The position numbers and the translations under genes are program-made. Shown here one piece after another: positions 16,153 to 23,568 of a stretch of 27,542 nucleotides of DNA (position 1 is its first letter; each line of letters starts with the position of its first letter). The stretch is from an uncultured Oscillibacter sp. (GTDB lineage: Bacteria > Bacillota > Clostridia > Oscillospirales > Oscillospiraceae), in NCBI GenBank assembly GCA_910576845.1, contig CAJTJA010000030.1:1-27542 (forward strand), read 5' to 3'. The notes beneath the pieces are model-generated. The model saw nothing but the letters and a program-made list of their open reading frames with translations, made no database searches and was not told the origin of the DNA.

Positions 16153-17265
16153 TTACTCCAATCGGGCAAGAAACTCCCCGAATTTCTGCCGCGTTTTTTC
16201 TCTTTCCAGCGCCGCCTCCCGGCCCAGCCAAGTGCCGCTGAAATGGTGAATCGCAAACGTATTTTGAGTGACGTGGGTCTCTCCGCTCATATAATCAAAG
16301 GGCTGAAAAAACTCGGCGGCATAAACGGTCATCTGTCCGCCGGCAATCAGCTGCGTCTCCCCATTGGGCCGCATTCCCTTTTGAAGCAGAGGCAGCGTGT
16401 CATAAAGGCCGCTGCTTATCCGGTTTTCGCTGCCGTCCGCGTATAAAAACAATTTATCTTCCCGATCGTCCAGCATCGCCTGAAGCACTGGATTTCCCGG
16501 CTGCGCGCCGGAAACCCCCATATTGACAATTCCCCACTTTTCCACGCCGCAGAATGCCGGCTGGTACAGCAGCGGGTCCAAGCTCCTCAACAGCTCTACG
16601 TCCGTATCGAGGTAAATTCCTCCGCAGCGATGGAGAATAACCAGTCTTGCTACATCCGGAATATAACCCCACCTACGGCGCTCATAAGCCTGCTTTGTGT
16701 ATAGAGTCTTCTCAACATCATAATTGCTTTCATCCCATCGGATGATCTCATAATCCGGACAAGCCCTCTTCCACGTGTCAATGCAGCCCTGCAGCGGCGC
16801 GGGAATGGGGTTCCCGGAAAACCAGCAGTAATGAATTTTCTTGGGAATCAATGGCTGGCTGCTGCTCTGCATCACGCCAATTTTTTTGGGAGCATGCGCC
16901 GCGTCCAGCAGCATCACCGGGAGAAAATACGCCTCAATATTCCGGAGCTCGTCTATCTGCTCCAAAGCCCGCACAACGGATTCAAACGCACTGACGGTGA
17001 TCAGGATTACGCAGTCTCCGCGCAGCTCCTTTAGGACCGCCGGAGACGCCACCGGAACCGCGCAGGAGCCGATTTGAATCGTCTTCCCATGCTTGTGAGC
17101 GTCCGCGTCCACATAGCAGAGCACATTCATATCCAAGCCGTATTCATGCAGCCAATACGGCGCGGCGGCCTCTCCAATTACGCCGGCCCCATAGACAATC
17201 ACCCGCTTATTCCCTGCTTTCACCCTCCGCGCAAAATCGCCGAAAGCTCCCTTTTTCAAAATCAC
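16153..17265 (-). CDS. GT32-type glycosyltransferase with N-terminal Rossmann-like module
   Basis: 370 residues from a GTG at 17265, chosen because AAGGAG sits exactly eight bases upstream. An ATG at 17376 is in frame but overlaps the TylF-like gene by 38 bases and has no ribosome site. Residues about 21-113 are the Rossmann-like module (RVIVYGAGVIGEAAAPYW, VLCYVDADA, CVILITVSAF). From about residue 141, IPKKIHYCWFSGNPIP starts a GT32/OCH1-like domain. RWDESNYD, YIPDVARLVILHRCGGIYLDTDVELL carries the catalytic DTD at about 220-222, and HHFSGTWLG closes the domain. Such enzymes use nucleotide-hexose donors in capsule and glycan synthesis. Acceptor and donor are not predictable from sequence. 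Confidence 0.87.
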   Translation of the reverse strand: MILKKGAFGDFARRVKAGNKRVIVYGAGVIGEAAAPYWLHEYGLDMNVLCYVDADAHKHGKTIQIGSCAVPVASPAVLKELRGDCVILITVSAFESVVRALEQIDELRNIEAYFLPVMLLDAAHAPKKIGVMQSSSQPLIPKKIHYCWFSGNPIPAPLQGCIDTWKRACPDYEIIRWDESNYDVEKTLYTKQAYERRRWGYIPDVARLVILHRCGGIYLDTDVELLRSLDPLLYQPAFCGVEKWGIVNMGVSGAQPGNPVLQAMLDDREDKLFLYADGSENRISSGLYDTLPLLQKGMRPNGETQLIAGGQMTVYAAEFFQPFDYMSGETHVTQNTFAIHHFSGTWLGREAALEREKTRQKFGEFLARLE

Positions 17266-17273
17266 CTCGACCG

Positions 17274-17279
17274 CTCCTT
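17274..17279 (-). promoter_or_regulatory. Ribosome binding site deciding the GT32 start
   Basis: AAGGAG on the minus strand, eight bases before the GTG at 17265. No comparable site precedes the longer in-frame ATG at 17376. The site lies inside a 16-codon open frame (17262-17312) whose TGA overlaps the GTG. Confidence 0.6.
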
Positions 17280-17338
17280 CGTCCGCACGGACCGTCTGTC
17301 CTCCCGTTTCATCACCGGAGAACTCCTGAAGTTCCGCT

Positions 17339-18259
17339 TTAGGGAACAACCACAGCCATGCTGCATCCGTCGCCATTCGGCATTTTGCTCAGCGCATGAC
17401 CGATCTCTTTTTCAAATGATTTCACAGCCTCCCGAACGCCCGGCAGTTCGAGATTAAAATAATCGTGCAGCAGAATCACGCCGCCCGGGCACATCTTCTC
17501 ATAGAAAAATCTCAACCCGGCAAGCATAGGCTGATATAAATCCATATCCAGATTGACAAAGCAGAACGGTCCGTCAATTCCAGCCGCCGTTTCCGGGAAA
17601 TACCCTTTCCTCAAAACGCATTTCTCAGGATGCAGCATCCGCGACAGCGTAACCCTTTCATTGCCTGCCGAAAAAAGCTCTTTGTCATTGTATTTGCTTT
17701 TTAGAAACTCCTCATGGCCCTGAGAACATTCTATCTGTAAATCTCTGTCGTCAAAACCGGAAAAGGTATCGAAGAGATACAGCATCCTATCCGAAAAATA
17801 TTTATTGATGAAGTAAGAAAACTCTCCCATACAAACACCGCATTCCGCGACGCTTCCGCTGAGCTTCTCCTCTTTTGCGTAATTAGCGAAGCTGCGCAGC
17901 CAGGAAACGCGGGAATCCGATAATTCATCATATTGATTGTAATGAGACAGTATTTTAACCGCTAAATCCGAATCCTCCAGCATAACCCGCACTTTTTCTC
18001 CGGGCACGCGCAGCTCATCCAACTGCCTCTTTATCTCCGCAATCTGCGCGGGCCTGCCATTGCTGATCAAAATCTGATCGTAGGGCAAACGCTCCGCTTC
18101 TTCCGGGCGGTAAACGAATACCCCCCCCCCGTATCTTTTTCCGGACGTCTTATGGGGATCGTTATCCAGGAAACCGATTAGCTCATCCTGCGTAAACTTC
18201 TCAATATATGCCTGGCACGCCTTGCCATTGGCGCCCGCTCCAAAAACTAAAATTTTCAC
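17339..18259 (-). CDS. TylF/MycF-type O-methyltransferase with N-terminal Rossmann-like module; contains a G10 tract
   Basis: 306 residues from a GTG at 18259. Residues 1-95 are the Rossmann-like module (ILVFGAGANGKACQAYIE, LIGFLDNDP, QILISNGRPAQI). Residues about 115-306 are a macrocin-O-methyltransferase (TylF) domain: SGSVAECGVCMGEFSYFI, YLFDTFSGFDDRD, FCFVNLDMDLYQP, GGVILLHDYF. The family methylates sugar hydroxyls using S-adenosylmethionine and a metal ion. The coding strand has ten consecutive G after TAC, coding Gly44-Gly45-Gly46 and the first base of Val47, between the module's first strand and the catalytic domain. Loss or gain of one G would shift the frame before the methyltransferase domain, so expression could switch on and off. 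The version here is in frame. The ribosome site is weak (AAGGA about 14 bases upstream). Confidence 0.87.
   Translation of the reverse strand: MKILVFGAGANGKACQAYIEKFTQDELIGFLDNDPHKTSGKRYGGGVFVYRPEEAERLPYDQILISNGRPAQIAEIKRQLDELRVPGEKVRVMLEDSDLAVKILSHYNQYDELSDSRVSWLRSFANYAKEEKLSGSVAECGVCMGEFSYFINKYFSDRMLYLFDTFSGFDDRDLQIECSQGHEEFLKSKYNDKELFSAGNERVTLSRMLHPEKCVLRKGYFPETAAGIDGPFCFVNLDMDLYQPMLAGLRFFYEKMCPGGVILLHDYFNLELPGVREAVKSFEKEIGHALSKMPNGDGCSMAVVVP
18121..18130 (-). repeat. Homopolymeric G10 tract (C10 on plus strand), likely phase-variable
   Basis: Ten uninterrupted C on the plus strand, so ten G in the coding sequence of the TylF-like gene. It is the longest G/C run I noticed in the window; the next are about seven. 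Such tracts slip during replication and act as on/off switches in surface-glycan genes of other bacteria. Confidence 0.85.
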
Positions 18260-18335
18260 AATGGCTTCTCTATCCTTTCATATAAAAGCTCTGCGCACAC
18301 GCTTGCAAGGCCGGTAAAATGATCCATTCATTTTT

Positions 18336-19409
18336 TTATGCCCGTGGAATAACCGCGTACAGAACCGTTTCACCGGCAGCATGATCATGAAGCCGTACAT
18401 ACAGCTTATACTCCGGCACCAATTCCTTGATGTAAAGCGGAATCTCCGTCATGTCCTCCGGCTTGTGGTAAATGCAGATCGCAAGCTTGGGCTTATCCCG
18501 CTGAATGGTATTCTTTGCGCCTTTTAACGCCTCCAATTCGGAGCCTTCCACATCCATTTTAATCATGGTAACCCGCAGCTTGGAATCTACCACCTCATCA
18601 ATAGGCACGGCGGAAATTGTGCAGTCCCCCTCTTCCGCTACTTTGGATGAACCCGGAACCTCCGGACTGAAGTGAAGCGTCGTACGTTCGCTCCAAGCGC
18701 CATAGGGCAGAATCTCCGCCTCTGTAAATCCGGTCTGCTCTTTCCTGGCAAGACAGTTCTGATAAGCTTTGGACTCCGGTTCAAAAGCATAGACTTTTTT
18801 CACATGCCTGCAGTACTTCCTCAAATTCAGGGACGTCCCCAAATCGAGGCATCCCACATCGACAAAAACCTCTTCATCTTCAAATTTCATAAAGGACGGA
18901 TCGAAGTATTGTTCCGGATCCGCAGTATCCTGAAAATCAGGTATCGCAAAAATTTGATCCTCCGGATATCCTCCATCCCGCAAAATTTTCAAAATTTCCT
19001 CCCGGAATGTGGTCGTACAGACCACAACGGACAGCTCTTTTTGAGCCAACAGCTGCTCAGGACTCATGACGGAGTATTCCAGATAACCATTTACCTGCTT
19101 ATCCTGTGTATTGCAGCAAAAGCCTGCAAAGCGCTCATCGCATCTCCAAAAAGGAATGACGTACTCAGCGAGTTTTCCCGCCCCATACAGTACAAATTTC
19201 CTGTCTTTTGGCATGGAATCGCGCATCTCTTTTACTATTTTTCCGATTCCGTAAGTAACCGCCTCTTTCATGGACGCCGTCACCATATTGCTGACATATT
19301 TCCAATCCTCTGAAATCAGCCAATTCAGGCGGTTCATATAAATATCCCTGGACTCTTTGTCCTCCAACAGCCGGTATACTTTCTGATAATCTTTAAGCAT
19401 ACGTTTCAT
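18336..19409 (-). CDS. FkbM family methyltransferase with internal Rossmann-like module
   Basis: 357 residues from the ATG at 19409. AGGAG (19416-19420) is six bases upstream; a GTG one codon earlier would leave only three. Residues 1-65 are helical. About 70-160 are the Rossmann-like module (KFVLYGAGKLAEYVIPFW, ELSVVVCTTTFREEI). Residues 180-355 are an FkbM SAM-dependent methyltransferase: VFVDVGCLDLGTSL, VYAFEPESKAY, MIKMDVEGSELEALKGA, PKLAICIYHKPED. FkbM enzymes methylate hydroxyl groups on sugars and polyketides. It is the first gene after a 343-base spacer and leads the assembly cluster; the TylF-like methyltransferase follows 76 bases later. Confidence 0.88.
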   Translation of the reverse strand: MKRMLKDYQKVYRLLEDKESRDIYMNRLNWLISEDWKYVSNMVTASMKEAVTYGIGKIVKEMRDSMPKDRKFVLYGAGKLAEYVIPFWRCDERFAGFCCNTQDKQVNGYLEYSVMSPEQLLAQKELSVVVCTTTFREEILKILRDGGYPEDQIFAIPDFQDTADPEQYFDPSFMKFEDEEVFVDVGCLDLGTSLNLRKYCRHVKKVYAFEPESKAYQNCLARKEQTGFTEAEILPYGAWSERTTLHFSPEVPGSSKVAEEGDCTISAVPIDEVVDSKLRVTMIKMDVEGSELEALKGAKNTIQRDKPKLAICIYHKPEDMTEIPLYIKELVPEYKLYVRLHDHAAGETVLYAVIPRA

Positions 19410-19752
19410 CACCAGCTCCTTCTTACTTTTTCCAAGCTCTCAGAGCTTTCTTTATTTTGAAAACCTGTCATTGTGTTTCTTTCCTGTCCCGCGGTAACAT
19501 TTCTTCTATTTTCCCACCGGCTTTTCCGTGAAAAGCAGCTTTTAAAAACCAATCTTTTTTCTCCTATGGGCAGCCTGCAAAATGATAGAATATCCGGCAG
19601 CGAGAAATTTTTCTGCTGAGCAAAGCGGTCTTCCACGGAAACCCTGACGGACTCAGGGGAAATCAACGAAGCACCTGCGGAAAAAAATATCTTCCGGCTG
19701 GCCGTTTCAGCATTTTTCAATCAGACCCCAGAGGGTGTCTTCAAACTCCAAG
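19410..19752. other. 343-base spacer without a convincing gene
   Basis: A 103-codon minus-strand frame (19409-19720) crosses it but has no domain-like text and ends at the next gene's start, so I do not call it. The spacer holds repeat copy A (19535-19612) and an imperfect hairpin (19722-19740, one mismatch) just after the dehydrogenase stop without a T run. I found no sigma-A promoter with good boxes and spacing, although the FkbM-led cluster probably starts here. Confidence 0.6.
19535..19612. repeat. Diverged intergenic repeat, copy A
   Basis: Bases 19590-19609 (ATATCCGGCAGCGAGAAATT) match 6165-6184 at 17 of 20 positions. The left part has a run of A after GCTTTT, similar in place to the poly-A in the other copies. 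Located between the dehydrogenase and FkbM genes. Confidence 0.45.
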
Positions 19753-20760
19753 TCACCCGTTCATCTTGAGAATAATCTTTCCGAAAGCCTCGGTCCGGTT
19801 CTTCATAAGTGAAAGGCCATTCATCAGCGATTCCCTTCCCAAAACATGAGAAATAATGGGAGCCGTTTTCAGCTCTTCCAACTCCATGGCATGCGCAGCC
19901 GTCCGCCAATCGTCCCCCTCACCGCCATAAGAGGAATTCCATGTCCCAACCAATGTCAGCTGTTTACGCAAAATCCGCCAATAAATGTCCTGAGACAGCG
20001 CCCGCGCCCCATCCGGATTGCCCATCAAAACCAGCCTTCCGCCAGGGGCGGTCAGCAGCAGGCTCTCCTCCAGCGCCCGCGCAGAGCCTACAGCCTCAAT
20101 TACACAGTCAAATTCCTCGCCCGCATAGGGCTCCACCACATATTCCAGCCCGCATTGACGGACAATCTGCCGCTTTGCTTCGCTGCGCCCCTTCACCACA
20201 CTTCGGCCTGCGCCCAGGATTTTTCCCCATTGACCGGCCAGCAGGCCAATCGCCCCGGTTCCTACAACGCAGACGCTGGCTCCGGGAAATATCTCCGCCC
20301 GCTTCGCCGCATGAAGGGCCACCGCCGCAGGCTCCAGCAGCGCGCCCTGTGTATCGCTCACCGTCTCCGGCAGCTCAAGCAAATTCCAGACAGGAACCGC
20401 CGCAAATTCGGCAAAGCCGCCATCCCGCCTGGAACCGATATAATCATAATTGGAACAGGTCTCATACCGTCCCTTTTCGCAGGACGGACAGCTTCTGCAT
20501 GGAATCAGAGGGAAAATTCCAACCCGCTTCCCTATCCACCCACGGTCGCTTTCGCCGGCCACAGCCTCCACCCGTCCGCTGAACTCATGCCCCGGAACCG
20601 TAGGAAAGTGATAGGTTCCCTTCTCAAATATTCTGGGTACATCGGAACTGCAAATTCCGGCGGCCAGTACCCGGACCAGCGCCCACCCGGGACGCAGCTC
20701 CGGAAGAGGACAGTCCTCGTAACGGAGATCGCTTATTCCATGGAGCACATACGCTTTCAA
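19753..20760 (-). CDS. Zinc-dependent polyol-phosphate dehydrogenase, GatD-like
   Basis: 335 residues of the medium-chain dehydrogenase/reductase family. AAGICSSDVPRIF, PGHEFSG and CRSCPSCEKGRYETC carry the catalytic and structural zinc ligands; YDYIGSRRDGGFAEF and VVGTGAIGLLAGQWG (NAD loop) follow. These segments track galactitol-1-phosphate 5-dehydrogenase (GatD) unusually well. The family interconverts keto-sugar phosphates and sugar-alcohol phosphates with NAD(P)H. The start overlaps the cytidylyltransferase stop (ATGA), so the two are coupled. With that enzyme and the epimerase, it fits reduction of a ketose phosphate to an alditol phosphate that is then CDP-activated, as in TarJ/TarI or the CDP-arabinitol route. 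Substrate size, pentitol or hexitol, is not clear. Confidence 0.85.
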   Translation of the reverse strand: MKAYVLHGISDLRYEDCPLPELRPGWALVRVLAAGICSSDVPRIFEKGTYHFPTVPGHEFSGRVEAVAGESDRGWIGKRVGIFPLIPCRSCPSCEKGRYETCSNYDYIGSRRDGGFAEFAAVPVWNLLELPETVSDTQGALLEPAAVALHAAKRAEIFPGASVCVVGTGAIGLLAGQWGKILGAGRSVVKGRSEAKRQIVRQCGLEYVVEPYAGEEFDCVIEAVGSARALEESLLLTAPGGRLVLMGNPDGARALSQDIYWRILRKQLTLVGTWNSSYGGEGDDWRTAAHAMELEELKTAPIISHVLGRESLMNGLSLMKNRTEAFGKIILKMNG

Positions 20761-21464
20761 ACCGGCCTCTTCCTCTCCAACAGTTTTCGCTCACATATCT
20801 CCAAGTCGCCAGGATAGGTAATTTTAAGATTTCCCGGGTCGCCAGGAATCATTTTCACGTTCCAGCCCTTATTGTAGGGCAGCTGGCAGCTTCCGCTCGT
20901 AGCGGCAAACGCCTCGGCAGACGCTTGCCGGTAAAGCTCTAAATACGGCTGATAATGAAACGCCTCCGGCGCCTGTCCGGAAAAAAGCAGGTTTCGATCC
21001 AGCAAACCGTCTACCCATTCGCCGTCCCGGCTGGTGTATGTCGTATCTGTCACCGGCAAAACCGGCATCACCGCAGGCGCCGCTTGTAACCCCTGAATCA
21101 GCCGTGTCAGAAGTTCCTGCGATGTCAAGGGCCTCGCCGCGTCCTGCACGATTACGCCGCCCTGTCTCCCCTTCATAAACGATTCCGCCGCCAGCAGGCC
21201 ATTTCGAATGGACAGCTGGCGGTTACTCCCGGCAGAGGCGACTGCCTGCACCTTAGAAATGAAATATGCCGCTTTCCACTCCCAAATCCGCGCCTCCCAC
21301 TCCGGCGACGCCACAATAATCACAGTGGAAACCTCATCAAACTGTTCAAATTGTTCCAGTGTATGCACAATCACAGGCTTACCTGCAATCGTACAATACT
21401 GCTTTGGGAGCTCTGCGCCCATCCGCGTCCCTTCCCCACCGGACAGCACCAGCGCAATATTCAT
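20757..21464 (-). CDS. IspD/TarI-type cytidylyltransferase (probable CDP-alditol synthase)
   Basis: 235 residues from the ATG at 21464, which shares its A with the preceding stop (TGATG). A longer reading to 21596 lies inside the epimerase gene. LVLSGGEGTRMGAELPKQY is the IspD-family CTP loop and VIVQDAARPLTSQELL the substrate-side DAxRP motif. NLKITYPGDLEICERKLL is the usual C-terminal signature. IspD itself makes CDP-methylerythritol; TarI makes CDP-ribitol. Being sandwiched between a sugar-phosphate epimerase and a polyol-phosphate dehydrogenase favours a TarI-like role making a CDP-alditol for a glycan with alditol-phosphate groups. A housekeeping IspD is less likely given the context. 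Confidence 0.87.
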   Translation of the reverse strand: MNIALVLSGGEGTRMGAELPKQYCTIAGKPVIVHTLEQFEQFDEVSTVIIVASPEWEARIWEWKAAYFISKVQAVASAGSNRQLSIRNGLLAAESFMKGRQGGVIVQDAARPLTSQELLTRLIQGLQAAPAVMPVLPVTDTTYTSRDGEWVDGLLDRNLLFSGQAPEAFHYQPYLELYRQASAEAFAATSGSCQLPYNKGWNVKMIPGDPGNLKITYPGDLEICERKLLERKRPV

Positions 21465-22126
21465 CAAAATTTCAACTCCCTGATGTCCTGCAAAATATCT
21501 CCATAGGGCCGCCCCTTGCCGAACAGAAGCGTCGTCCCCAATACAAATCCGCTTATGCCCTTTGGCGCGTATTCCAGAATCTTGTCCGCGCTGCACGCAC
21601 CGTCCCAGTAAATTTCAAAATCCATATCCTCTTTGATTGCCAGCAGACGAGTAATTTTCTTTCCAACGTAGGGCAGAAACATCTGCCCCGCGTTGCCTGG
21701 GTTCACTGACATCACCAGCACTTTCTTCACAATCCGCAGCATCTCCGTAATCGTCTCCACTGACGTGCCGGGGTTGATGGCAATACCGGGAACCATTCCC
21801 GCATCAATGATGGCCTGGAGCGTTGTCGAGGGATGATATTCCGCTTCCGGATGAATGTACACGGTGTCGCCCGGTCTCAGGTTCTCCAAAAACAAACCGA
21901 TACGGTTATTGGGATGCTCGATCATCAAATGAACATCCAAAGGCTTAGAGGAAGCCTGCGCAATGTAGCGCATATCATTCAGGGACATGGCAAAATTAGC
22001 GACAAACCGCCCATCCATAATATCGATATGGAACGAGTCGATTCCACCGGCCTCCAAATCCCGGACTTCCCGTTCCAGGTGTCCGCAATCCGCGCACATC
22101 ATCGACGCCATCAGTTCAAACTGCAT
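21464..22126 (-). CDS. Ribulose-phosphate 3-epimerase family protein (Rpe/AlsE-like)
   Basis: 220 residues. The ATG at 22126 is chosen because GAGGAG lies six bases before it, while the in-frame ATG at 22132 directly abuts that site. FHIDIMDGRFV, LDVHLMIEHP, IAINPGTSVE and VMSVNPGNAGQMF are the family's conserved segments, including the catalytic aspartates and metal-binding histidines. The last catalytic Asp sits in YWDGACSAD, resembling the DGSC of allulose-6-phosphate epimerase AlsE more than the DGGI of Rpe. It likely supplies a ketose phosphate (ribulose/xylulose 5-phosphate or allulose 6-phosphate) to the dehydrogenase and cytidylyltransferase that follow in the same transcript. Confidence 0.88.
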   Translation of the reverse strand: MQFELMASMMCADCGHLEREVRDLEAGGIDSFHIDIMDGRFVANFAMSLNDMRYIAQASSKPLDVHLMIEHPNNRIGLFLENLRPGDTVYIHPEAEYHPSTTLQAIIDAGMVPGIAINPGTSVETITEMLRIVKKVLVMSVNPGNAGQMFLPYVGKKITRLLAIKEDMDFEIYWDGACSADKILEYAPKGISGFVLGTTLLFGKGRPYGDILQDIRELKF

Positions 22127-22132
22127 ACCCAT

Positions 22133-22138
22133 CTCCTC
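22133..22138 (-). promoter_or_regulatory. Ribosome binding site deciding the epimerase start
   Basis: GAGGAG on the minus strand overlaps the last two bases of the PHP gene stop codon and is six bases before the ATG at 22126. An upstream in-frame ATG at 22132 has no spacing from it and is unlikely to be used. Confidence 0.6.
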
Positions 22139-22955
22139 ATTTGGAAAACCAATCCAATTCCAGTTCCCACGCTGTCAGCAGATTATCCGGCTTATTCTTC
22201 TCCCCGTGGAAGTCGCTTCCTCCAGTGACATGGAGGCCGTATTTCTTCGCCAAACGAAGATATTCCGCCGTCTGTTCCTGCGTATGCTGGGGATAATAGC
22301 ACTCAATCGCGTCCAGTCCACAGGCGGCCAGCCGCTTGACCAGATCTTCCAGCTTATCCTGTCCAAGCACCACCTGGTAAGGATGCGCCAGAGATACCTT
22401 TCCGCCCGCTGCCTTAACGGCCTTTACGCATTCCTCCGCGAGGGGCTTTGTTCCCCGCTCAATCTCCTGGAATTCCGGCGTATCCAGATACCGGTCAAAC
22501 GCTTCCTTGCGGGTGGCAACAATTCCATGCCGCAGCATTACCTGGGCAAAATGAGGCCGCCCGATCACGCCGCCTGTGGCGGCCTCCTCCACCTCCGAAA
22601 GAGGCACATCCACACCGTGATTATGGAGGAAGCCGGCGATTCGGTACTTCCGGTCATCCCGCCCCGCCTTCAATCCGGTGGTCAGCTTGACAAGTCCTGG
22701 GTCGTCCAGCGGAAAGCCATAGCCCAAAATATGAAGATTCAAATAGTCGTCTGTACTGAACTCCACACCCGGAATCACCCGGAGGCCCTGGGCTTTCCCT
22801 GCCTCCAGCGCCTCCGCCAGTCCGCTCAGCGTATCGTGATCCGTCAGCGCTATGGCATGCAAGCCCTTTTCCTTCGCCAGCGCCACAATTTCCGAGGGCG
22901 TATACTGCCCATCCGAAGCGGTGCTGTGTATGTGCAGGTCCGCAAGAACGCTCAT
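22137..22955 (-). CDS. PHP-domain phosphoesterase (3',5'-nucleoside bisphosphate phosphatase-like)
   Basis: 272 residues, the usual length of the YciV/RNase AM-like PHP family. Metal-binding motifs are in order: ADLHIHSTASDG (His8, His10), IALTDHDT, PGVEFSTDD, SLAHPYQVV and TGGSDFHGE. Members hydrolyse 3',5'-bisphosphonucleotides such as pAp, or trim RNA 5' ends. ATG at 22955 with GGAGG ten bases upstream, 18 bases after the adenylylsulfate-kinase-like gene. Next to that kinase and a sulfotransferase-like gene, a pAp-clearing role is attractive because sulfotransferases release pAp. A general housekeeping RNA role cannot be excluded since the family is widespread. Confidence 0.88.
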   Translation of the reverse strand: MSVLADLHIHSTASDGQYTPSEIVALAKEKGLHAIALTDHDTLSGLAEALEAGKAQGLRVIPGVEFSTDDYLNLHILGYGFPLDDPGLVKLTTGLKAGRDDRKYRIAGFLHNHGVDVPLSEVEEAATGGVIGRPHFAQVMLRHGIVATRKEAFDRYLDTPEFQEIERGTKPLAEECVKAVKAAGGKVSLAHPYQVVLGQDKLEDLVKRLAACGLDAIECYYPQHTQEQTAEYLRLAKKYGLHVTGGSDFHGEKNKPDNLLTAWELELDWFSK

Positions 22956-22973
22956 TGTCCCAAATCCTCCCGT

Positions 22974-23522
22974 TTACTTCATCTCATCCAGGCCCAGCAA
23001 GCTCCAAACCCGGTCCACAATCATCTCCGGCGCTTCCTCGCCATCATTCTGCACCACAACCGTCGAGTGTTCCGGTTCATCATAGGGCAGGTCTACTCCT
23101 ACCACGTTTCTCGCCCCGGAGGAATACAGCTTCTTCTGGTCCCGGCGGTAGAGGGTCTCCCGGGTAACTCTGACATAAATCTCCCGGTAGTTCTCTATAT
23201 TTTCCCGGTTCCACCGCCGAACGTCGGAATACATGGAGATGCTGCACACCACGACATCCCGTCCCTCCTCCGCCAGGTCGCGGCAGAACCGGAAGAGCAC
23301 AAACGCCCCTACCCGCCGGGCCTCGGTGGTATACCGGTCCTCTATAAGGACAGCTCCTGTATCGGGAGAACTGTGCCCGGCGGCTCCCCGCATTTGGTCT
23401 CCATCCAGAAGAACCGCCTCCGGCCGCAGCGCTTTCAGGCGCTGATAAAACAGTCCGCCAATGGTGGTCTTCCCCGCCCCGGCCAGGCCGGTGAAAAAGT
23501 AGACTGTTCCCTTTTTTCCCAC
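22974..23522 (-). CDS. Adenylylsulfate kinase-like protein (CysC family)
   Basis: 182 residues. FTGLAGAGKTTIGGLF is the P-loop, where typical CysC has GLSGSGKST. LLDGDQMRGAAG gives the DGD-x-x-R motif, and RENIENYREIYVRVTRETLYRRDQKKLY with VVGVDLPYDEP matches the C-terminal half of CysC. The start is a GTG at 23522 with GAGGAGG about ten bases upstream. CysC phosphorylates adenylylsulfate to PAPS. Relatives in capsule loci phosphorylate other nucleotides, for example the Campylobacter Cj1415 enzyme in phosphoramidate synthesis, so the substrate is not certain. No ATP sulfurylase (CysD/CysN) is in the window. The neighbouring sulfotransferase-like and PHP genes favour PAPS. Confidence 0.83.
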   Translation of the reverse strand: MGKKGTVYFFTGLAGAGKTTIGGLFYQRLKALRPEAVLLDGDQMRGAAGHSSPDTGAVLIEDRYTTEARRVGAFVLFRFCRDLAEEGRDVVVCSISMYSDVRRWNRENIENYREIYVRVTRETLYRRDQKKLYSSGARNVVGVDLPYDEPEHSTVVVQNDGEEAPEMIVDRVWSLLGLDEMK

Positions 23523-23568
23523 TCTTCAATGTCCTCCTCGTTGGTCTTGTCCCAAACTGCCCGGCCTA

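Noticed and set aside
18260..18335. Possible promoter TTGCAA-18-TATATG before the TylF-like gene, and ATCATTTT text resembling repeat copy A
   Set aside because: Each box matches at only four of six positions, and the repeat similarity is limited to about a dozen bases.
19409..19720. 103-codon minus-strand frame in the spacer before FkbM
   Set aside because: No recognisable family, no good ribosome site, and it overlaps repeat copy A, so it is probably chance.
19722..19740. Hairpin after the dehydrogenase gene as a terminator
   Set aside because: The stem has a mismatch and no T run follows on the minus strand.
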